From the NCBI RefSeq assembly GCF_002761295.1, contig NZ_CP017881.1, positions 979,069-1,043,068 on the forward strand: a stretch of 64,000 nucleotides of DNA, written 5' to 3'. Shown here in pieces: positions 9,429-19,856 of this stretch (position 1 is its first letter; every line of letters starts with the position of its first letter). The translations under genes were made by a program, and so were the position numbers. Source of the DNA: Methanohalophilus portucalensis. Lineage in GTDB: Archaea > Halobacteriota > Methanosarcinia > Methanosarcinales > Methanosarcinaceae. The notes below the pieces were generated by a model. It made no database searches, was not told the origin of the DNA, and saw nothing but the letters and a program-made list of their open reading frames with translations.

Positions 9429-10184
9429 TCAACTCTGACATTCCAATTTACTATCTTCCGTTGCCTTTCCTGTATATTCTTTGGCCGTAGCAGTTATCTT
9501 GCTTATCACAAAATAGTGGTCTGGTCCCAGAAAAGTAATTTCGACATTATCCCCGGCTTTCATTGGTCTCTCCCCTTCAAAATCAACCGGGTATCTCCCT
9601 TCTGTTGCAAAAAAAGGATGTTTGCCGACAACATCGATTTGGTTTGAACCTGATTCTACATATCGGAAACCCACTTCCTCCTTGGGAGTTTCTCCATCGT
9701 CTTGCCATTGATTATGGGCCATTTGAATTACCAGTCGGTCCCCTGCACTAAAGTCCCCTGTACAGAATTTACCTACATCTTCATCGTGATATTTTTGCTG
9801 GGTTTCTTCATCAAAATAGGTAGGATTCACAAACCTGAGTTCTCCTCCTTCTCCGCTGGAATTGGTCCATCGTATAATAATGGAGCCAATTTCATCACCT
9901 TTTACCTCCGGCCCGTGTAAATAATCCAGATATATCAAATCGATGTCCCCTTTTTCCGGACTGCTTCCAGAACCTGCCCAGTAATCTCTGTATTCAGCAC
10001 CCAGCAAGACTTCTGCCTTCTCAAAACCCATCTGTTAAGGAGGTTCTTTAAGTTTGTCAGTAATATCAAAAGCAGATATACCTATAACTGCTGCTAGAAT
10101 TATCGTAATGATCAACATAAGAATAATACCAACCGCAGGGACGATTCCATTGGTATCATTGGAGAGGTGAGGTTTGAGTTGCAT
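9429..10184 (-). pseudogene. archaeal type IV pilin-like gene interrupted by an in-frame TAA
   Basis: Reading from an ATG at 10184 gives a typical archaeal pilin N-terminus: a short leader, then GIVPAVGIILMLIITIILAA. After 49 residues there is a TAA at 10037-10035. Past it the same frame continues without a shift into a 200-residue beta-rich domain starting at the ATG at 10031. The downstream part lacks any secretion signal of its own. The fused product would be an ordinary class III signal/DUF1628-type pilin of about 250 residues. A single nonsense mutation, a sequencing error, or reinitiation at the nearby ATG are the choices. TAA is not a pyrrolysine codon. Confidence 0.7.
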
Positions 10185-10285
10185 GAATATAATTAATATA
10201 TAAATATTATTAATGTGTTTGGATGCTTTGCAATTTTTTGGGCAACCGAAATATTAAAGGTTGCCTGTTACAAAGCCTCTTTCAT

Positions 10286-10978
10286 ATGCCGATAGAAAAA
10301 ATACATCAGATGGGTAGAGAACTGTCTTCCAATCTCCAGTTGACCTATATGCCGGTAGCTGTAACATTGCTTACGGATAATCAACGTCCTCCTGAAGGAA
10401 TAAGTAGAATTGGGCACAATATGAGTCACTGTCAGATGGTGGATAAAGCAAGGCGAGACGGTTCCCAATTCTATTCACTGATAGACGATCAACAGTGCAA
10501 GAATGGGGCTGCTGTGATGGGTATGGGTCACATGCCTCCTGAATTTGCCAGTGGCAAAGAACATTACGATGAAGGCCACTACAGAACAATTGAATTGGCA
10601 AGAGATACCATACAACAATGTCCCAGGTTAGAGGCCAATTCCACAGAAGCAATCCTGTATGCGCCTTTGAGTGAAGCAAATTTTATTCCGGATGTTGTGA
10701 TTATTCTTGATATTCCAGAAAAAGCCATGCAGGTATCCCAATCTTTGCTGTATAATGTTGGAGGCAGCATTGATGCAAACTTTGCAGGGATATTGAGTCT
10801 CTGTGCAGACGGTGTGGTCAAACCCTACAAAAGTGGGAATATCAGTATTTCTTTAGGGTGTGTGGGCAGTCGCAATTGTGGAAATATTGCAAAAGATGAG
10901 ATGATAATAGGTATACCAATGGAAAAATTGCAGTATATAGTTGATGGTGCCAGGCGGATGTTCTCTTATTCTTCCTGA
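10286..10978 (+). CDS. DUF169 family protein
   Basis: A 230-residue soluble protein with the DUF169 (PF02596) pattern: an N-terminal segment on permitted ligand use (YMPVAVTLL), a Cys in SHCQMVDKAR, CKNGAAVMGM, then ILYAPLSEA and GCVGSRNCGNI near the end. The family is widespread in methanogens and anaerobes; its reaction is not established, though conserved Cys residues and neighbourhoods in other genomes suggest a role with metals or cofactors. The ATG at 10286 begins the family-typical start; upstream codons look non-coding. Confidence 0.8.
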   Translation: MPIEKIHQMGRELSSNLQLTYMPVAVTLLTDNQRPPEGISRIGHNMSHCQMVDKARRDGSQFYSLIDDQQCKNGAAVMGMGHMPPEFASGKEHYDEGHYRTIELARDTIQQCPRLEANSTEAILYAPLSEANFIPDVVIILDIPEKAMQVSQSLLYNVGGSIDANFAGILSLCADGVVKPYKSGNISISLGCVGSRNCGNIAKDEMIIGIPMEKLQYIVDGARRMFSYSS

Positions 10979-11181
10979 TTTTCAGAGCATTTTGAGAGTG
11001 AATTAATTGGATTGAGTGCCTGCCTGAATCTGCTGGATTTATTATACCTGAATATATTCTGATTTTTATCCAATTGCACTTTATATTTTTAGTTTAAATA
11101 CTAGTATACTTCTTTCGTACCTGTAGTTATTTAGACTTTTTATAATATTATTTTTCAATGTATTACTAATGAGGTGGTATT

Positions 11182-12093
11182 ATGAAAGCTATCTATAAAT
11201 TATTAGTATTTTTAACATTGTGTTTAATAACGACGGTCAGTTGTGCGAGTGCAAATGGATCGGATTCAGATACAGAACCTGCATTTGTTGGGTTACCCTG
11301 TCCTGCTGTTGAAGTTACAAAATATGTCTCTTCTGACAATTCCAGCTGGGAGGATGCAAATACAGCAGGAAGTGCCCTTCTTGTGGAATCCAATCAGGTC
11401 TACTGGAAGTATGTAGTAGAAAATGTAGGTGACGAACCACTTGTAGATGTAGAAGTGACTGATGATCAGCTTGATCCAGGTTTGATATGCACGATTGGAG
11501 ACCTTGGGGTCGGGGAAGAGGCCACCTGTTACGCAGATGATTATGTACCTGAAGACTGTCCATATGTTGACGGCGAGGTCTACAGGAACAATGGTACAGT
11601 TAATGGTGTAGGTTTGGTTACAGGAATTGTGGTCACAGACAGTGATCCGAGCTGCTATTTCGGTGCAGATCCTTCTGTTGATATCGAGAAATCTACCAAT
11701 GGAAAGGATGCAGATGAAGCACCTGGTCCATACATACGATTGAACTATGAAGTTGTATGGGAGTTCAATGTGACCAATACCGGTAATGTCAATCTGACCG
11801 ATATTGAAGTGACAGATGACAAACTTGGATTGATCGGCACAATTGAATTGTTACAGCCTGGTGAATCCTGTGTGTTGACCGAAAGTGGAACTGCCAGTTT
11901 GGGTCAATATGAGAACAATGCTACGGCCGTAGGCGTGGCTCCAATTGGACCCAATGTAACTGATTCAGACATGAGTCATTACTTTGGACACGATTCGCAA
12001 CCCAATTTTGAAGTGCCAACTGCAAATCCTCTGTTAATCATAGGAATGCTGGGACTTGCTGGTGTAATGGGTTTGAGAAGAGAACAGGAGTAA
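11182..12093 (+). CDS. surface protein with conserved repeat and sorting tail
   Basis: A 303-residue secreted protein preceded by GAGGTGGTATT. The signal peptide covers 1-24. Two DUF11/DUF7507-like repeats follow: a Cys-containing one (VEVTKYVSSDNSSW) and a second one (VDIEKSTNGKDAD) that is close kin of the last repeat in the protein at 4964-6688. The sorting tail (VPTANP, hydrophobic helix, GLRREQE) is identical to that protein apart from the last residues. It is presumably exported and processed by archaeosortase. The two genes face opposite ways and share a 140-bp identical stretch. Confidence 0.85.
   Translation: MKAIYKLLVFLTLCLITTVSCASANGSDSDTEPAFVGLPCPAVEVTKYVSSDNSSWEDANTAGSALLVESNQVYWKYVVENVGDEPLVDVEVTDDQLDPGLICTIGDLGVGEEATCYADDYVPEDCPYVDGEVYRNNGTVNGVGLVTGIVVTDSDPSCYFGADPSVDIEKSTNGKDADEAPGPYIRLNYEVVWEFNVTNTGNVNLTDIEVTDDKLGLIGTIELLQPGESCVLTESGTASLGQYENNATAVGVAPIGPNVTDSDMSHYFGHDSQPNFEVPTANPLLIIGMLGLAGVMGLRREQE
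11941..12080 (+). repeat. 140-bp perfect inverted repeat, copy 2
   Basis: Identical to the reverse complement of 4977-5116. The copies bracket about 6.8 kb in opposite orientation. The preceding 250 bases of each gene are also similar but carry many, mostly synonymous, changes, so the perfect block suggests recent gene conversion or recombination. Confidence 0.9.
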
Positions 12094-12108
12094 ATTGAGG
12101 AAGTATTA

Positions 12109-12137
12109 TCTCTTCTTCTTCTTCTTCTTTTTTATTT
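12109..12137 (+). terminator. pyrimidine-rich terminator tract
   Basis: A run of CTT triplets passing into T6 follows the stop at 12093. Archaeal transcription commonly ends at such T-rich tracts without a hairpin. Confidence 0.45.
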
Positions 12138-12250
12138 AAATTTAGATTGTTGATGAACACAGTCAATTATCGTATATAATTACGCAATTTTATATACTAT
12201 ATCTCTCTCAATATATCCCGATAATCATAAAATTGTCAGGATAATAGGAA

Positions 12251-13561
12251 ATGGCAGGCGTACTGGAAAACTTCTTTCATCTGAAAGAACACGGCACAGA
12301 TATAAAGACTGAAGTTATGGCCGGGCTTGTCACTTTCATGACAGTTGCCTACATTATAGTTGTCAATCCTGCTATTCTGGAAGCCGCAGGGATACCCTTT
12401 GGTCCTTCCCTGGTGGCTACAATCCTTTCTGCAGTATTCGGAACTCTCATTATGGGTGTCTATGCCAAAAAACCCATTGCGATTGCGCCATATATGGGAG
12501 AGAACGCTTTTGTTGCCTATACTGTGGTGGGAGTGCTGGGTTATCCATGGCAGACGGCACTGGGTGCAGTATTCATAAGCGGTGTCCTTTTTACGATTCT
12601 GACAATTTCAGGCTTCAGGGACAAGATGATCGATGCAGTTCCGAATAATCTCAAATACAGTTTTGTAGCCGGGCTGGGTCTGTTCATAACCTTTATCGGG
12701 CTTGTCAATGCAGGTATTGTTTCGCTGGGTGTGGAAGGCTCTCCCCTGCATGTAGGTGCTCTGGATACAATGCCTGTAGCCCTTGCTGTACTGGGATTTC
12801 TTTTGATCAGTGTCCTGATGATCAAAAATATCAAGGGCTCGATCCTGATAGGTATCATTGCTACAGCTCTTTTGGGATTTGTGACAGGTGTTTCCCATAC
12901 ACCGGATTCGATAGTTAGCATGCCGCCAAGTCTTGCACCCATTTTCCTGCAGCTGGATATTGTCGGGGCTCTGTCATGGGGTTTCTTTGCTGTGATCCTC
13001 ACAATGTTCACCATGGATCTGATGGATACGATGGGTACCCTCGTGGGTGTATCTATGGAGGCCGGATACATGGATGAAGAGGGTAATCTTCCTGATATGG
13101 AGAAACCTTTCCTTGCAGACTCCCTGGCCACAGTATTTGCAGCAATTGCCGGTACCACTACCACAGGTGCCTATATCGAATCCGCTACCGGTATAAAAGA
13201 GGGAGGCAGGACCGGGCTTACTGCAGTTGTGGTTGCACTTCTTTTCATGCTGGGCCTGTTCTTCTATCCACTCTTTTCAGCAATCCCGGCAGCCGCCACA
13301 GCTCCTGCATTGATAATTGTCGGTTTTCAGATGATGACATCGATAAAAAAGATAGATATGAATGATCTGACCGAGATGGTACCTGCAATGGCGGTTATAA
13401 TCCTGATGAGCTTTACCTATAATCTGGGAATTGGTCTGTGTGCAGGTTTTGTCCTGTTTCCCCTTTTTAAAGTGGTAAGTGGTAAGGGCAGTGAAGTCAA
13501 ACCAATAGCCTGGGGATTGTTTGTCCTGTGTACCCTGTTCTTTATATTCTATCCTTACTGA
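12251..13561 (+). CDS. NCS2/AzgA-like purine permease
   Basis: A 436-residue integral membrane protein with about 12-14 helices. Family motifs include the start HGTDIKTEVMAGLVTFMTVAY, APYMGENAFVAYTVV and TTTGAYIESATGIKEGGRTG, typical of the AzgA/GhxP branch of nucleobase:cation symporters that import adenine, guanine or hypoxanthine. Length matches the family. The neighbouring genes give no further substrate hint. Expression probably starts from the AT-rich region at 12.15-12.25 kb. Confidence 0.9.
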   Translation: MAGVLENFFHLKEHGTDIKTEVMAGLVTFMTVAYIIVVNPAILEAAGIPFGPSLVATILSAVFGTLIMGVYAKKPIAIAPYMGENAFVAYTVVGVLGYPWQTALGAVFISGVLFTILTISGFRDKMIDAVPNNLKYSFVAGLGLFITFIGLVNAGIVSLGVEGSPLHVGALDTMPVALAVLGFLLISVLMIKNIKGSILIGIIATALLGFVTGVSHTPDSIVSMPPSLAPIFLQLDIVGALSWGFFAVILTMFTMDLMDTMGTLVGVSMEAGYMDEEGNLPDMEKPFLADSLATVFAAIAGTTTTGAYIESATGIKEGGRTGLTAVVVALLFMLGLFFYPLFSAIPAAATAPALIIVGFQMMTSIKKIDMNDLTEMVPAMAVIILMSFTYNLGIGLCAGFVLFPLFKVVSGKGSEVKPIAWGLFVLCTLFFIFYPY

Positions 13562-13603
13562 ATATAATTGAGGCTATAAACTAGATGATAAGGGTAGAGC
13601 ATA

Positions 13604-14023
13604 ATGAATTCGACTATAAATTCTAAACTGGAATTATTAGGGCAATATATCGAGATTCTCAAAGGTTATCAGGATTACAGTATTGATGATATCGCTCAGG
13701 ACCACACCCTTAGAGGAGCAGTGGAAAGGTATCTGGAAGTTTCTCTCGAATGCATGATTGATATTGGAGAGATGATAATTTCCCGACAATCACTGAAAAA
13801 ACCCGAATCCTATAAAGAAATTCTTATCATTCTGGGTGACAATGGAATCTTGCCCCTGAATTTTTCCAGGAAAATCTCCCCTGCAGCAGATTTTAGAGGC
13901 GAACTTCTGCACATGTATGCCGATATTGATATGGAAAAAGTGTATCTTTCTTTGCAAAACCATCCAGATTATCTGGAGAAGTTTGCACGCTACATTAACC
14001 TCTATCTTGAAAGAAGGGATTGA
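13604..14023 (+). CDS. orphan HepT-like (DUF86/HEPN) protein
   Basis: A 139-residue helical HEPN protein with the diagnostic RX4HXY motif in RGELLHMY (about residues 105-112). HepT toxins of this family are RNases held inactive when a partner MNT nucleotidyltransferase (MntA) modifies the Tyr. No MNT gene adjoins it; the nearest is at 20025. It may be a lone survivor or a trans-acting pair member. The ATG follows AGGGTAGAG. Confidence 0.75.
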   Translation: MNSTINSKLELLGQYIEILKGYQDYSIDDIAQDHTLRGAVERYLEVSLECMIDIGEMIISRQSLKKPESYKEILIILGDNGILPLNFSRKISPAADFRGELLHMYADIDMEKVYLSLQNHPDYLEKFARYINLYLERRD

Positions 14024-14149
14024 ATTCTTAGGTCACTACACATTCTGTCAGATAGTTGATATTTTTGATTAGCAGGCAAATATGTGTTAATTACCTTCTC
14101 TTTTACTGAGACGACTGTCCATATCCCCTATTATTACTCATAATATACC

Positions 14150-14183
14150 ATTCAGTAATATACTACCCAGTAATATACTGAAT
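14150..14183. promoter_or_regulatory. operator-like repeat upstream of the glm operon
   Basis: CAGTAATATACT occurs twice as a direct repeat (14153-14164 and 14168-14179, spacing 15), and the whole is bounded by an inverted repeat ATTCAGTA/TACTGAAT. It lies about 130 bases before the operon start, in a 286-base gap with nothing else recognisable. A regulator-binding site is plausible. Confidence 0.4.
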
Positions 14184-14309
14184 AGTATACTTCTCAATGG
14201 GAAAGACTCACTTTCATGACAATATTAGAAGGAAGTCCATGATTTCCTTAAAGGATAATTCACTTCCAAAAGATAACCTATAAATTCTTTCACGTTTCAT
14301 GTTAATTCC

Positions 14310-15530
14310 ATGAAAGCCATCGTTCTTGCCGCAGGGGAAGGTGTCAGATGTACACCCCTCACAAATACCCGTTCAAAAGTCATGTTACCGGTAGCCAATC
14401 GTCCCATCCTGGAATACGTTATATCCTCGCTTGTGGATAACGGGATCGAGGATGTAGTGCTGGTTGTCGGTTATGAGAAGGAGAAGGTGATGAACTATTT
14501 TGGAGACGGGAATGATTTCGGGGCAAGAATTACTTATGTGGACCAGACTTCACAGTTGGGTACCGCTCATGCGATCAGTCAGGCCATCCCTGCACTTGGG
14601 GAGGATAATGGATCTTTCCTGGTACTCAACGGGGATAACATAATTGAAAAAGAAACTATCAGTAAACTAATCGCAGATCATGCAGGGGATGCCACCGTAC
14701 TAACCACTCCCCGGGAGAAGGTATGTGGATATGGAGTGGTCATGAGTGCTGCGGGAAAGGTAAAAGGCATTTTTGAAAAACCCAAACGCCAGATCAGTCA
14801 TATGATAAATACCGGTATCTATGCTTTTAATCGGGATATTGTTGCAGAGATAGAGAATACCGAGATCTCCGAGAGAGGGGAATATGAAATTACCCATACC
14901 CTGCAGAATATGGTGAAAGGGAACAGGGATGTCAGGGTCACTGTAACCAAGAACCTGTGGATGGATTCGGTGTATGCCTGGGATCTGCTTGATACCAATG
15001 CCAGACTGCTGGCAAGTTGTGAATCTGCTATCGAGGATACTGCCATAATTGATGATACCGCTACCCTGATAGGGGATGTGGAGATTGGAGAATATACGGT
15101 TATCAGGGCCGGGTCATATATCGTAGGACCGGTAAAGATCGGGGATAACTGTGATATCGGACCCCAGGTGACAATTTTGCCTTCCACCAGTATAGGGAAT
15201 AATGTATCGCTGGGTCCCTTTTCTTATATCCAGAACAGTATCCTGATGGATAATGTACGTGTGGATTCCCACAGCCATATCTCTGAAAGTATTATAGGGT
15301 TTAACTGCAATCTAGGTCCCTACTCCATCTGTGAAGTGGACAATGATGTGAATATCGAGATCGAGAATGAACTTGTGCCTGTGGAAAAAAGCGGCGTGGT
15401 TATCGGGGATGACTGTAAATTTGGTTCAAGGACCCTTACTGAGGCAGGCACTCTTGTGGGCAATAACTGTACCGTGCGATCGGGTACAACTGTGGATAGA
15501 CATCTGCCTGCAAATTCCACAGTACTGTGA
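14310..15530 (+). CDS. GlmU-like sugar-1-phosphate nucleotidylyltransferase/acyltransferase
   Basis: A 406-residue two-domain enzyme. The N-terminal nucleotidyltransferase domain has the signature LAAGEGVRCTPLT, with Cys where Met is usual, then SKVMLPVANRP and LNGDN. From about residue 245 a left-handed beta-helix of hexapeptide repeats (IGDVEIGEYTVI) forms the acetyltransferase domain. Archaeal relatives join UTP or dTTP to GlcNAc-1-P or glucose-1-P, and may acetylate GlcN-1-P. It opens a tightly packed operon with GlmS and GlmM, so a role in UDP-GlcNAc synthesis is likely. No clear ribosome site precedes the ATG. Confidence 0.87.
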   Translation: MKAIVLAAGEGVRCTPLTNTRSKVMLPVANRPILEYVISSLVDNGIEDVVLVVGYEKEKVMNYFGDGNDFGARITYVDQTSQLGTAHAISQAIPALGEDNGSFLVLNGDNIIEKETISKLIADHAGDATVLTTPREKVCGYGVVMSAAGKVKGIFEKPKRQISHMINTGIYAFNRDIVAEIENTEISERGEYEITHTLQNMVKGNRDVRVTVTKNLWMDSVYAWDLLDTNARLLASCESAIEDTAIIDDTATLIGDVEIGEYTVIRAGSYIVGPVKIGDNCDIGPQVTILPSTSIGNNVSLGPFSYIQNSILMDNVRVDSHSHISESIIGFNCNLGPYSICEVDNDVNIEIENELVPVEKSGVVIGDDCKFGSRTLTEAGTLVGNNCTVRSGTTVDRHLPANSTVL

Positions 15531-15539
15531 GGGGATATT

Positions 15540-17360
15540 ATGTGCGGAATTGTAGGATATGTGGGAAAGACCGGTGCTTCATTGGTAATCATGGATTGCC
15601 TGCGTCGATTGGAGTACAGGGGTTATGATTCTGCCGGGTTAAGTGTATTAAACGGTGATCTGCAGACGTACAAGACTGCCGGCAGTATCGGTGAACTTGA
15701 TAAAGTATTGCCTGCAGAGATCGAAGGTAATATCGGGATTGGGCATACACGCTGGGCCACACATGGGATACCCAATGATGTCAATGCTCATCCGCACTGT
15801 TCTTCGGATATCGTGGTCGTACACAACGGCATCATTGAGAATTACCTCAAATTGCAGGAATGGCTGGAAGCTGAAGGTTATGAATTTGTATCCGATACCG
15901 ATACCGAGGTAATTGCCCATCTGGTGCATTTTTACAGTAATTCCCTGGACCTGTTCGAGGCAGTGCGCAAAAGCATGACAGTGCTGGAAGGCTCCTATGC
16001 GATCGCGGTTATGAGTAAGAATGATCCGGATACATTGATCGCTGCCAGAAAAGACAGTCCCCTGATAGTGGGCCTGGGGGAGAATGAATTTTTCACGTCC
16101 TCTGATGCCACGGCTTTTGTGTCTCATACCCGCAACGTGGTATTTGTGGATGACCGGGAGCTCGTGAAACTGACTCCTGAGAAGGTGGAGTTCTATGATA
16201 TGGACGGCCAATTGCTGGAAAAGCAGGTTTCCACAATCGATTGGGATGTGGAGGCGGCGGAAAAGAGTGGGTATGCACATTTCATGCTCAAAGAGATCCA
16301 TGAGCAGACCCGTTCATTGCAAAAAACCTTTGCCGGCAAGTTATCAGAACTTGAAGGCAATGTCCAATTACCTGAGCTCAAACTTACAGATGACCAGATC
16401 AGAAATATTGGCAGGGTGGAGATTATTGCCTGTGGCACGTCCTGGAATGCCGGATTGTTTGGCAAATATCTGCTTGAAGGACTGGCCGGTATACATACCG
16501 ATGTCAGTGCAGCCTCGGAGTTTCGGTACCGGGATCCAGTGATGGATTGCAATACCCTTACCATTGCAATCACTCAGTCCGGAGAGACGGCCGATACGCT
16601 GGCTGCGATCCGCAATGTGGCACAGTATGAATCAAGTACCATCGCGATAACCAATGTGGTCGGCAGCACCATTACCCGGGAGGCTGAAAATGTAGTGTAT
16701 ACCCATGCAGGCCCTGAGATCGGAGTGGCTGCGACCAAGACGTTTACGGCTCAATTAATAGCGCTGTATCTGCTGGCTGTATATATGGGCAGACGCAGGA
16801 ATTATCTTTTGCCGGATGAAGCAAAGGCTATAATCAAAAATCTCAAGGAACTACCCGGCAATGTGCAGCAGGTATTGAACCAGAGGGATATTATACGCAA
16901 GTATGCAGCCCGGTATGCGGCCAACCGGGATTATTATTTCATTGGCAGGGGACTTAATTACCCGGCGGCACTGGAAGCGGCTTTGAAACTCAAGGAAATA
17001 TCCTATATCCATGCGGAAGGTTATGCTGCAGGCGAACTGAAACACGGGCCCCTGGCCCTGCTGGAAAACGGCACGCCCGTGGTGGCGATCGTTACAAAGG
17101 GGCGAACCTATGAAAAAATGTTGAGCAATATCAAGGAAGTCAAGGCACGCGGAGCTGAAGTGATTGCAGTGGCCGATCAAGGAGATCGGGAGATAGGCAA
17201 GTATGCCGATATTGTGATCCCGGTACCTGCTACCAATCCCCTGCTATCACCCGTCCTGTCCTCGGTGGCTTTGCAGCTGCTTGCCTATTATACGGCTCTG
17301 GAAAAGAGTTGTGAGATCGATAAACCGCGCAATCTGGCCAAAAGTGTGACTGTGGAATGA
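15540..17360 (+). CDS. glmS: glutamine--fructose-6-phosphate aminotransferase
   Basis: A 606-residue enzyme making glucosamine-6-phosphate from fructose-6-P and glutamine, the entry step to amino-sugar nucleotides. The glutaminase domain starts directly with the catalytic Cys2 (MCGIVGYVG) and has GHTRWATHG and HNGIIENY. Two SIS domains follow, with CGTSWNAG and TQSGETADT in the first and [18 protein letters not shown] in the second, ending in the typical KSVTVE. It starts nine bases after the preceding stop. Confidence 0.97.
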   Translation: MCGIVGYVGKTGASLVIMDCLRRLEYRGYDSAGLSVLNGDLQTYKTAGSIGELDKVLPAEIEGNIGIGHTRWATHGIPNDVNAHPHCSSDIVVVHNGIIENYLKLQEWLEAEGYEFVSDTDTEVIAHLVHFYSNSLDLFEAVRKSMTVLEGSYAIAVMSKNDPDTLIAARKDSPLIVGLGENEFFTSSDATAFVSHTRNVVFVDDRELVKLTPEKVEFYDMDGQLLEKQVSTIDWDVEAAEKSGYAHFMLKEIHEQTRSLQKTFAGKLSELEGNVQLPELKLTDDQIRNIGRVEIIACGTSWNAGLFGKYLLEGLAGIHTDVSAASEFRYRDPVMDCNTLTIAITQSGETADTLAAIRNVAQYESSTIAITNVVGSTITREAENVVYTHAGPEIGVAATKTFTAQLIALYLLAVYMGRRRNYLLPDEAKAIIKNLKELPGNVQQVLNQRDIIRKYAARYAANRDYYFIGRGLNYPAALEAALKLKEISYIHAEGYAAGELKHGPLALLENGTPVVAIVTKGRTYEKMLSNIKEVKARGAEVIAVADQGDREIGKYADIVIPVPATNPLLSPVLSSVALQLLAYYTALEKSCEIDKPRNLAKSVTVE

Positions 17361-17373
17361 AGGAGTGTATGAA

Positions 17374-18669
17374 TTGAAACTTTTCGGATCATCGGGAATC
17401 AGGGGACCGGCCAATAAGGTAATCGGTCCCGAACTGGCATTGAATGTGGGTATGGCCGTGGGTACAGTTGCCGATTCGGTTGTGGTCGGTAAGGATCCCC
17501 GTATCTCGGCGGATATGATTGAGCAGGCCTTGATCGCAGGACTGTCTGCCACCGGCTGTGAAGTAACCCTGGGAGGATTGATGAGTACACCCACTCTGGC
17601 TTTTGCCACCGCGGATTATGATTGCGGGATTATGATCACGGCTTCCCATAACCCTGCAGAAGATGTGGGGATCAAGTTATGGAATCCCGATGGCATGGCT
17701 TTTGATTCGCAGCAGCAAAAACGGATTGAACATATTATTGAGAATAACGAGTATGCAACCGTTGTCTGGAATGAAGTGGGGGCTGTGAAGTATGAGGAAG
17801 GTTTTGTTGAGCGGCACTGCAATGCAATCTTGAGCAAGATGCAATCTTCTCACAAACGTGTGGTTGTGGACTGTGGTTGCGGGGCTGGAAGTACAATCAC
17901 TCCTTATCTACTCCGGAAACTGGGTTGCGAGGTAATTACATTGAACTGCCAGCCGGATGGATATTTCCCGGCACGCAATCCCGAACCAGTGGAAAAAAAC
18001 CTGGGTCAACTGATCAAGGCAGTGGTGGCGTTTGAGGCGGATATCGGGATTGCGCATGACGGTGATGCGGATCGAATGATGGTTGTGGATGAGCAGGGTA
18101 ATTTTGTCTCGGGGGATGAATTGCTTGCCCTGTTTGCCCTGCAGGACAAACAGGAAAAAGTTGTGGTGCCTGTGGATACTTCCATGATAGTGGATGATGC
18201 GCTTGGGGATACCGAGGTGCTGCGCTGCAGGGTTGGGGATATATATGTGGCAGAACAGATCAAGGCTTCAGGTGCTTATTTTGGAGGCGAGCCTTCAGGC
18301 AGCTGGATTTTCCCGGACGTATCGTATTGTCCCGATGGTATCTATGCAGCAGCCCGCATTGTGAATTTGATTGCAGACAGCTCGTTATCAAAGATGGTTG
18401 CGGATCTGCCTCATTATCCCACCCTCAGAGGTACGATCGAATGTCCCGAGGACAGGAAGGAACAGGCGATGCAGCAGATCAAACAATCCCTGGAAATGAT
18501 GGGAGATGTTACTACCATTGATGGAGTTCGGGTGGATCTGGAGGATGGCTGGGTGCTTGTGCGGCCTTCAGGTACCGAATCCAAGATCCGGATCACTGCC
18601 GAGGCCAGGAAGGATGTGGATGATTTGTTTGGTGAAGCAGTATGTATTGCAAGGGGTGCAATACAGTGA
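17374..18669 (+). CDS. glmM: phosphoglucosamine mutase (GlmM-like phosphohexomutase)
   Basis: A 431-residue alpha-D-phosphohexomutase. I prefer the TTG at 17374, which gives the family start [11 protein letters not shown] and stands six bases after GGAGTG; a GTG at 17365 is possible. The phosphoserine loop reads TASHNP, the metal loop DGDADR, the sugar-binding loop GGEPSGSW and the phosphate-binding loop [10 protein letters not shown]. It interconverts GlcN-6-P and GlcN-1-P, linking GlmS with the GlmU-like enzymes on either side. Confidence 0.92.
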   Translation: MKLFGSSGIRGPANKVIGPELALNVGMAVGTVADSVVVGKDPRISADMIEQALIAGLSATGCEVTLGGLMSTPTLAFATADYDCGIMITASHNPAEDVGIKLWNPDGMAFDSQQQKRIEHIIENNEYATVVWNEVGAVKYEEGFVERHCNAILSKMQSSHKRVVVDCGCGAGSTITPYLLRKLGCEVITLNCQPDGYFPARNPEPVEKNLGQLIKAVVAFEADIGIAHDGDADRMMVVDEQGNFVSGDELLALFALQDKQEKVVVPVDTSMIVDDALGDTEVLRCRVGDIYVAEQIKASGAYFGGEPSGSWIFPDVSYCPDGIYAAARIVNLIADSSLSKMVADLPHYPTLRGTIECPEDRKEQAMQQIKQSLEMMGDVTTIDGVRVDLEDGWVLVRPSGTESKIRITAEARKDVDDLFGEAVCIARGAIQ

Positions 18670-19856
18670 AAGCGGTTATTCTGGCAGCGGGGCAGGGGAC
18701 AAGAATGCGTCCTTTAACGGATAGGCGACCCAAGGTAATGCTGCCCATCGGGAACAAACCTATTTTGGAACATATCATTGATGAGGCAATGGCTGCCGGT
18801 ATCCGGGAATTTGTGATAGTTACCGGTTATATGGAGGATTGTATAAAGGACTATTTTGGAGACGGTTCGCAGAAAAATGTGAGTATCGATTACGTTCTCC
18901 AGGAAGAACAGAACGGGACGGGACATGCCATCGGATGTGCTGAAGAGTATGTGGATGACAGGTTCATTGTGCTTAACGGGGATATGCTGATAAGTTCTGT
19001 CCAGATTAAAAATTTGATCGACAGGGCAGAAGATGCTGTCCTGACAGTTAAGGAAGTGGAAAATCCCTGTAATTTTGGAGTTGTTTGTACTGCCGGGGAA
19101 AAAGTGACTCAAATTGTGGAAAAACCCGAAAACCCTCCGACCAATCTGGCCAATGCGGGAATCTATCTGTTTCCCCGATCAATTTTTGATTATATCCACA
19201 GAACTCCTGAATCACCTCGCGGGGAGATTGAGATCACGGATTCCATACAGATGCTGATCGATTCCGGTGCCATTGTGGGTTATGAAGTATTCAGGGACGC
19301 ATGGATCGATATCGGCAGACCCTGGGATCTGCTCACTGCCAACAAGCATGTGTTGGCCGGGCTTACCGGCAATATTGAGGCAGAAGTGGAACCCAATGCT
19401 ACTCTAAAAGGAGAGGTGGTTTTGGGAGAAGGTACGATTATCCGTAATGGTGCCTACATCATCGGTCCTGTGATCATTGGAAAGAACTGTGATATAGGAC
19501 CGAACTGTTTTATCCGGCCATCCACTGCCATAGGGGATAATGTGCGTATCGGCAATGCAGTGGAGATCAAGAATTGCGTGGTTATGAATAATACCAATAT
19601 CGGACACCTGAGTTATGTGGGTGATAGCGTGATCGGCCGGGATTGTAATTTCGGAGCCGGGACCAAGGTTGCCAATCTCAGGCATGACGGGCGCACTATC
19701 CGGGTCATGGTCAAGGGGGAAAAGGTTGATTCAGGTAGGCGTAAACTCGGTGTGATAATGGGGGATAATGTGCATACCGGCATCAATACCTGTATCAATG
19801 TGGGTTGTGTGCTTAAAACGGATAGGTGTACGGGGTTGGGGGAAGTGGTGAAGTAA
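18666..19856 (+). CDS. second GlmU-like sugar-1-phosphate nucleotidylyltransferase
   Basis: A 396-residue paralogue of the gene at 14310. The GTG at 18666 overlaps the glmM stop (GTGA) and has GGGGTG seven bases upstream. The nucleotidyl domain has [22 protein letters not shown]; the beta-helix domain begins near residue 245 and ends with [18 protein letters not shown], a tail seen in bifunctional UDP-GlcNAc pyrophosphorylase/GlcN-1-P acetyltransferases. One of the two paralogues may act on glucose-1-P or a galactosamine sugar. Which enzyme does the acetylation cannot be decided from sequence alone. Confidence 0.88.
   Translation: MKAVILAAGQGTRMRPLTDRRPKVMLPIGNKPILEHIIDEAMAAGIREFVIVTGYMEDCIKDYFGDGSQKNVSIDYVLQEEQNGTGHAIGCAEEYVDDRFIVLNGDMLISSVQIKNLIDRAEDAVLTVKEVENPCNFGVVCTAGEKVTQIVEKPENPPTNLANAGIYLFPRSIFDYIHRTPESPRGEIEITDSIQMLIDSGAIVGYEVFRDAWIDIGRPWDLLTANKHVLAGLTGNIEAEVEPNATLKGEVVLGEGTIIRNGAYIIGPVIIGKNCDIGPNCFIRPSTAIGDNVRIGNAVEIKNCVVMNNTNIGHLSYVGDSVIGRDCNFGAGTKVANLRHDGRTIRVMVKGEKVDSGRRKLGVIMGDNVHTGINTCINVGCVLKTDRCTGLGEVVK

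Noticed and set aside
12541-13164. 207-codon open frame opposite the purine permease
   Set aside because: Antisense shadow of a conserved transporter, no ribosome site or motif.
15648-16301. 217-codon open frame opposite glmS
   Set aside because: Antisense shadow; His/Cys-rich without pattern.
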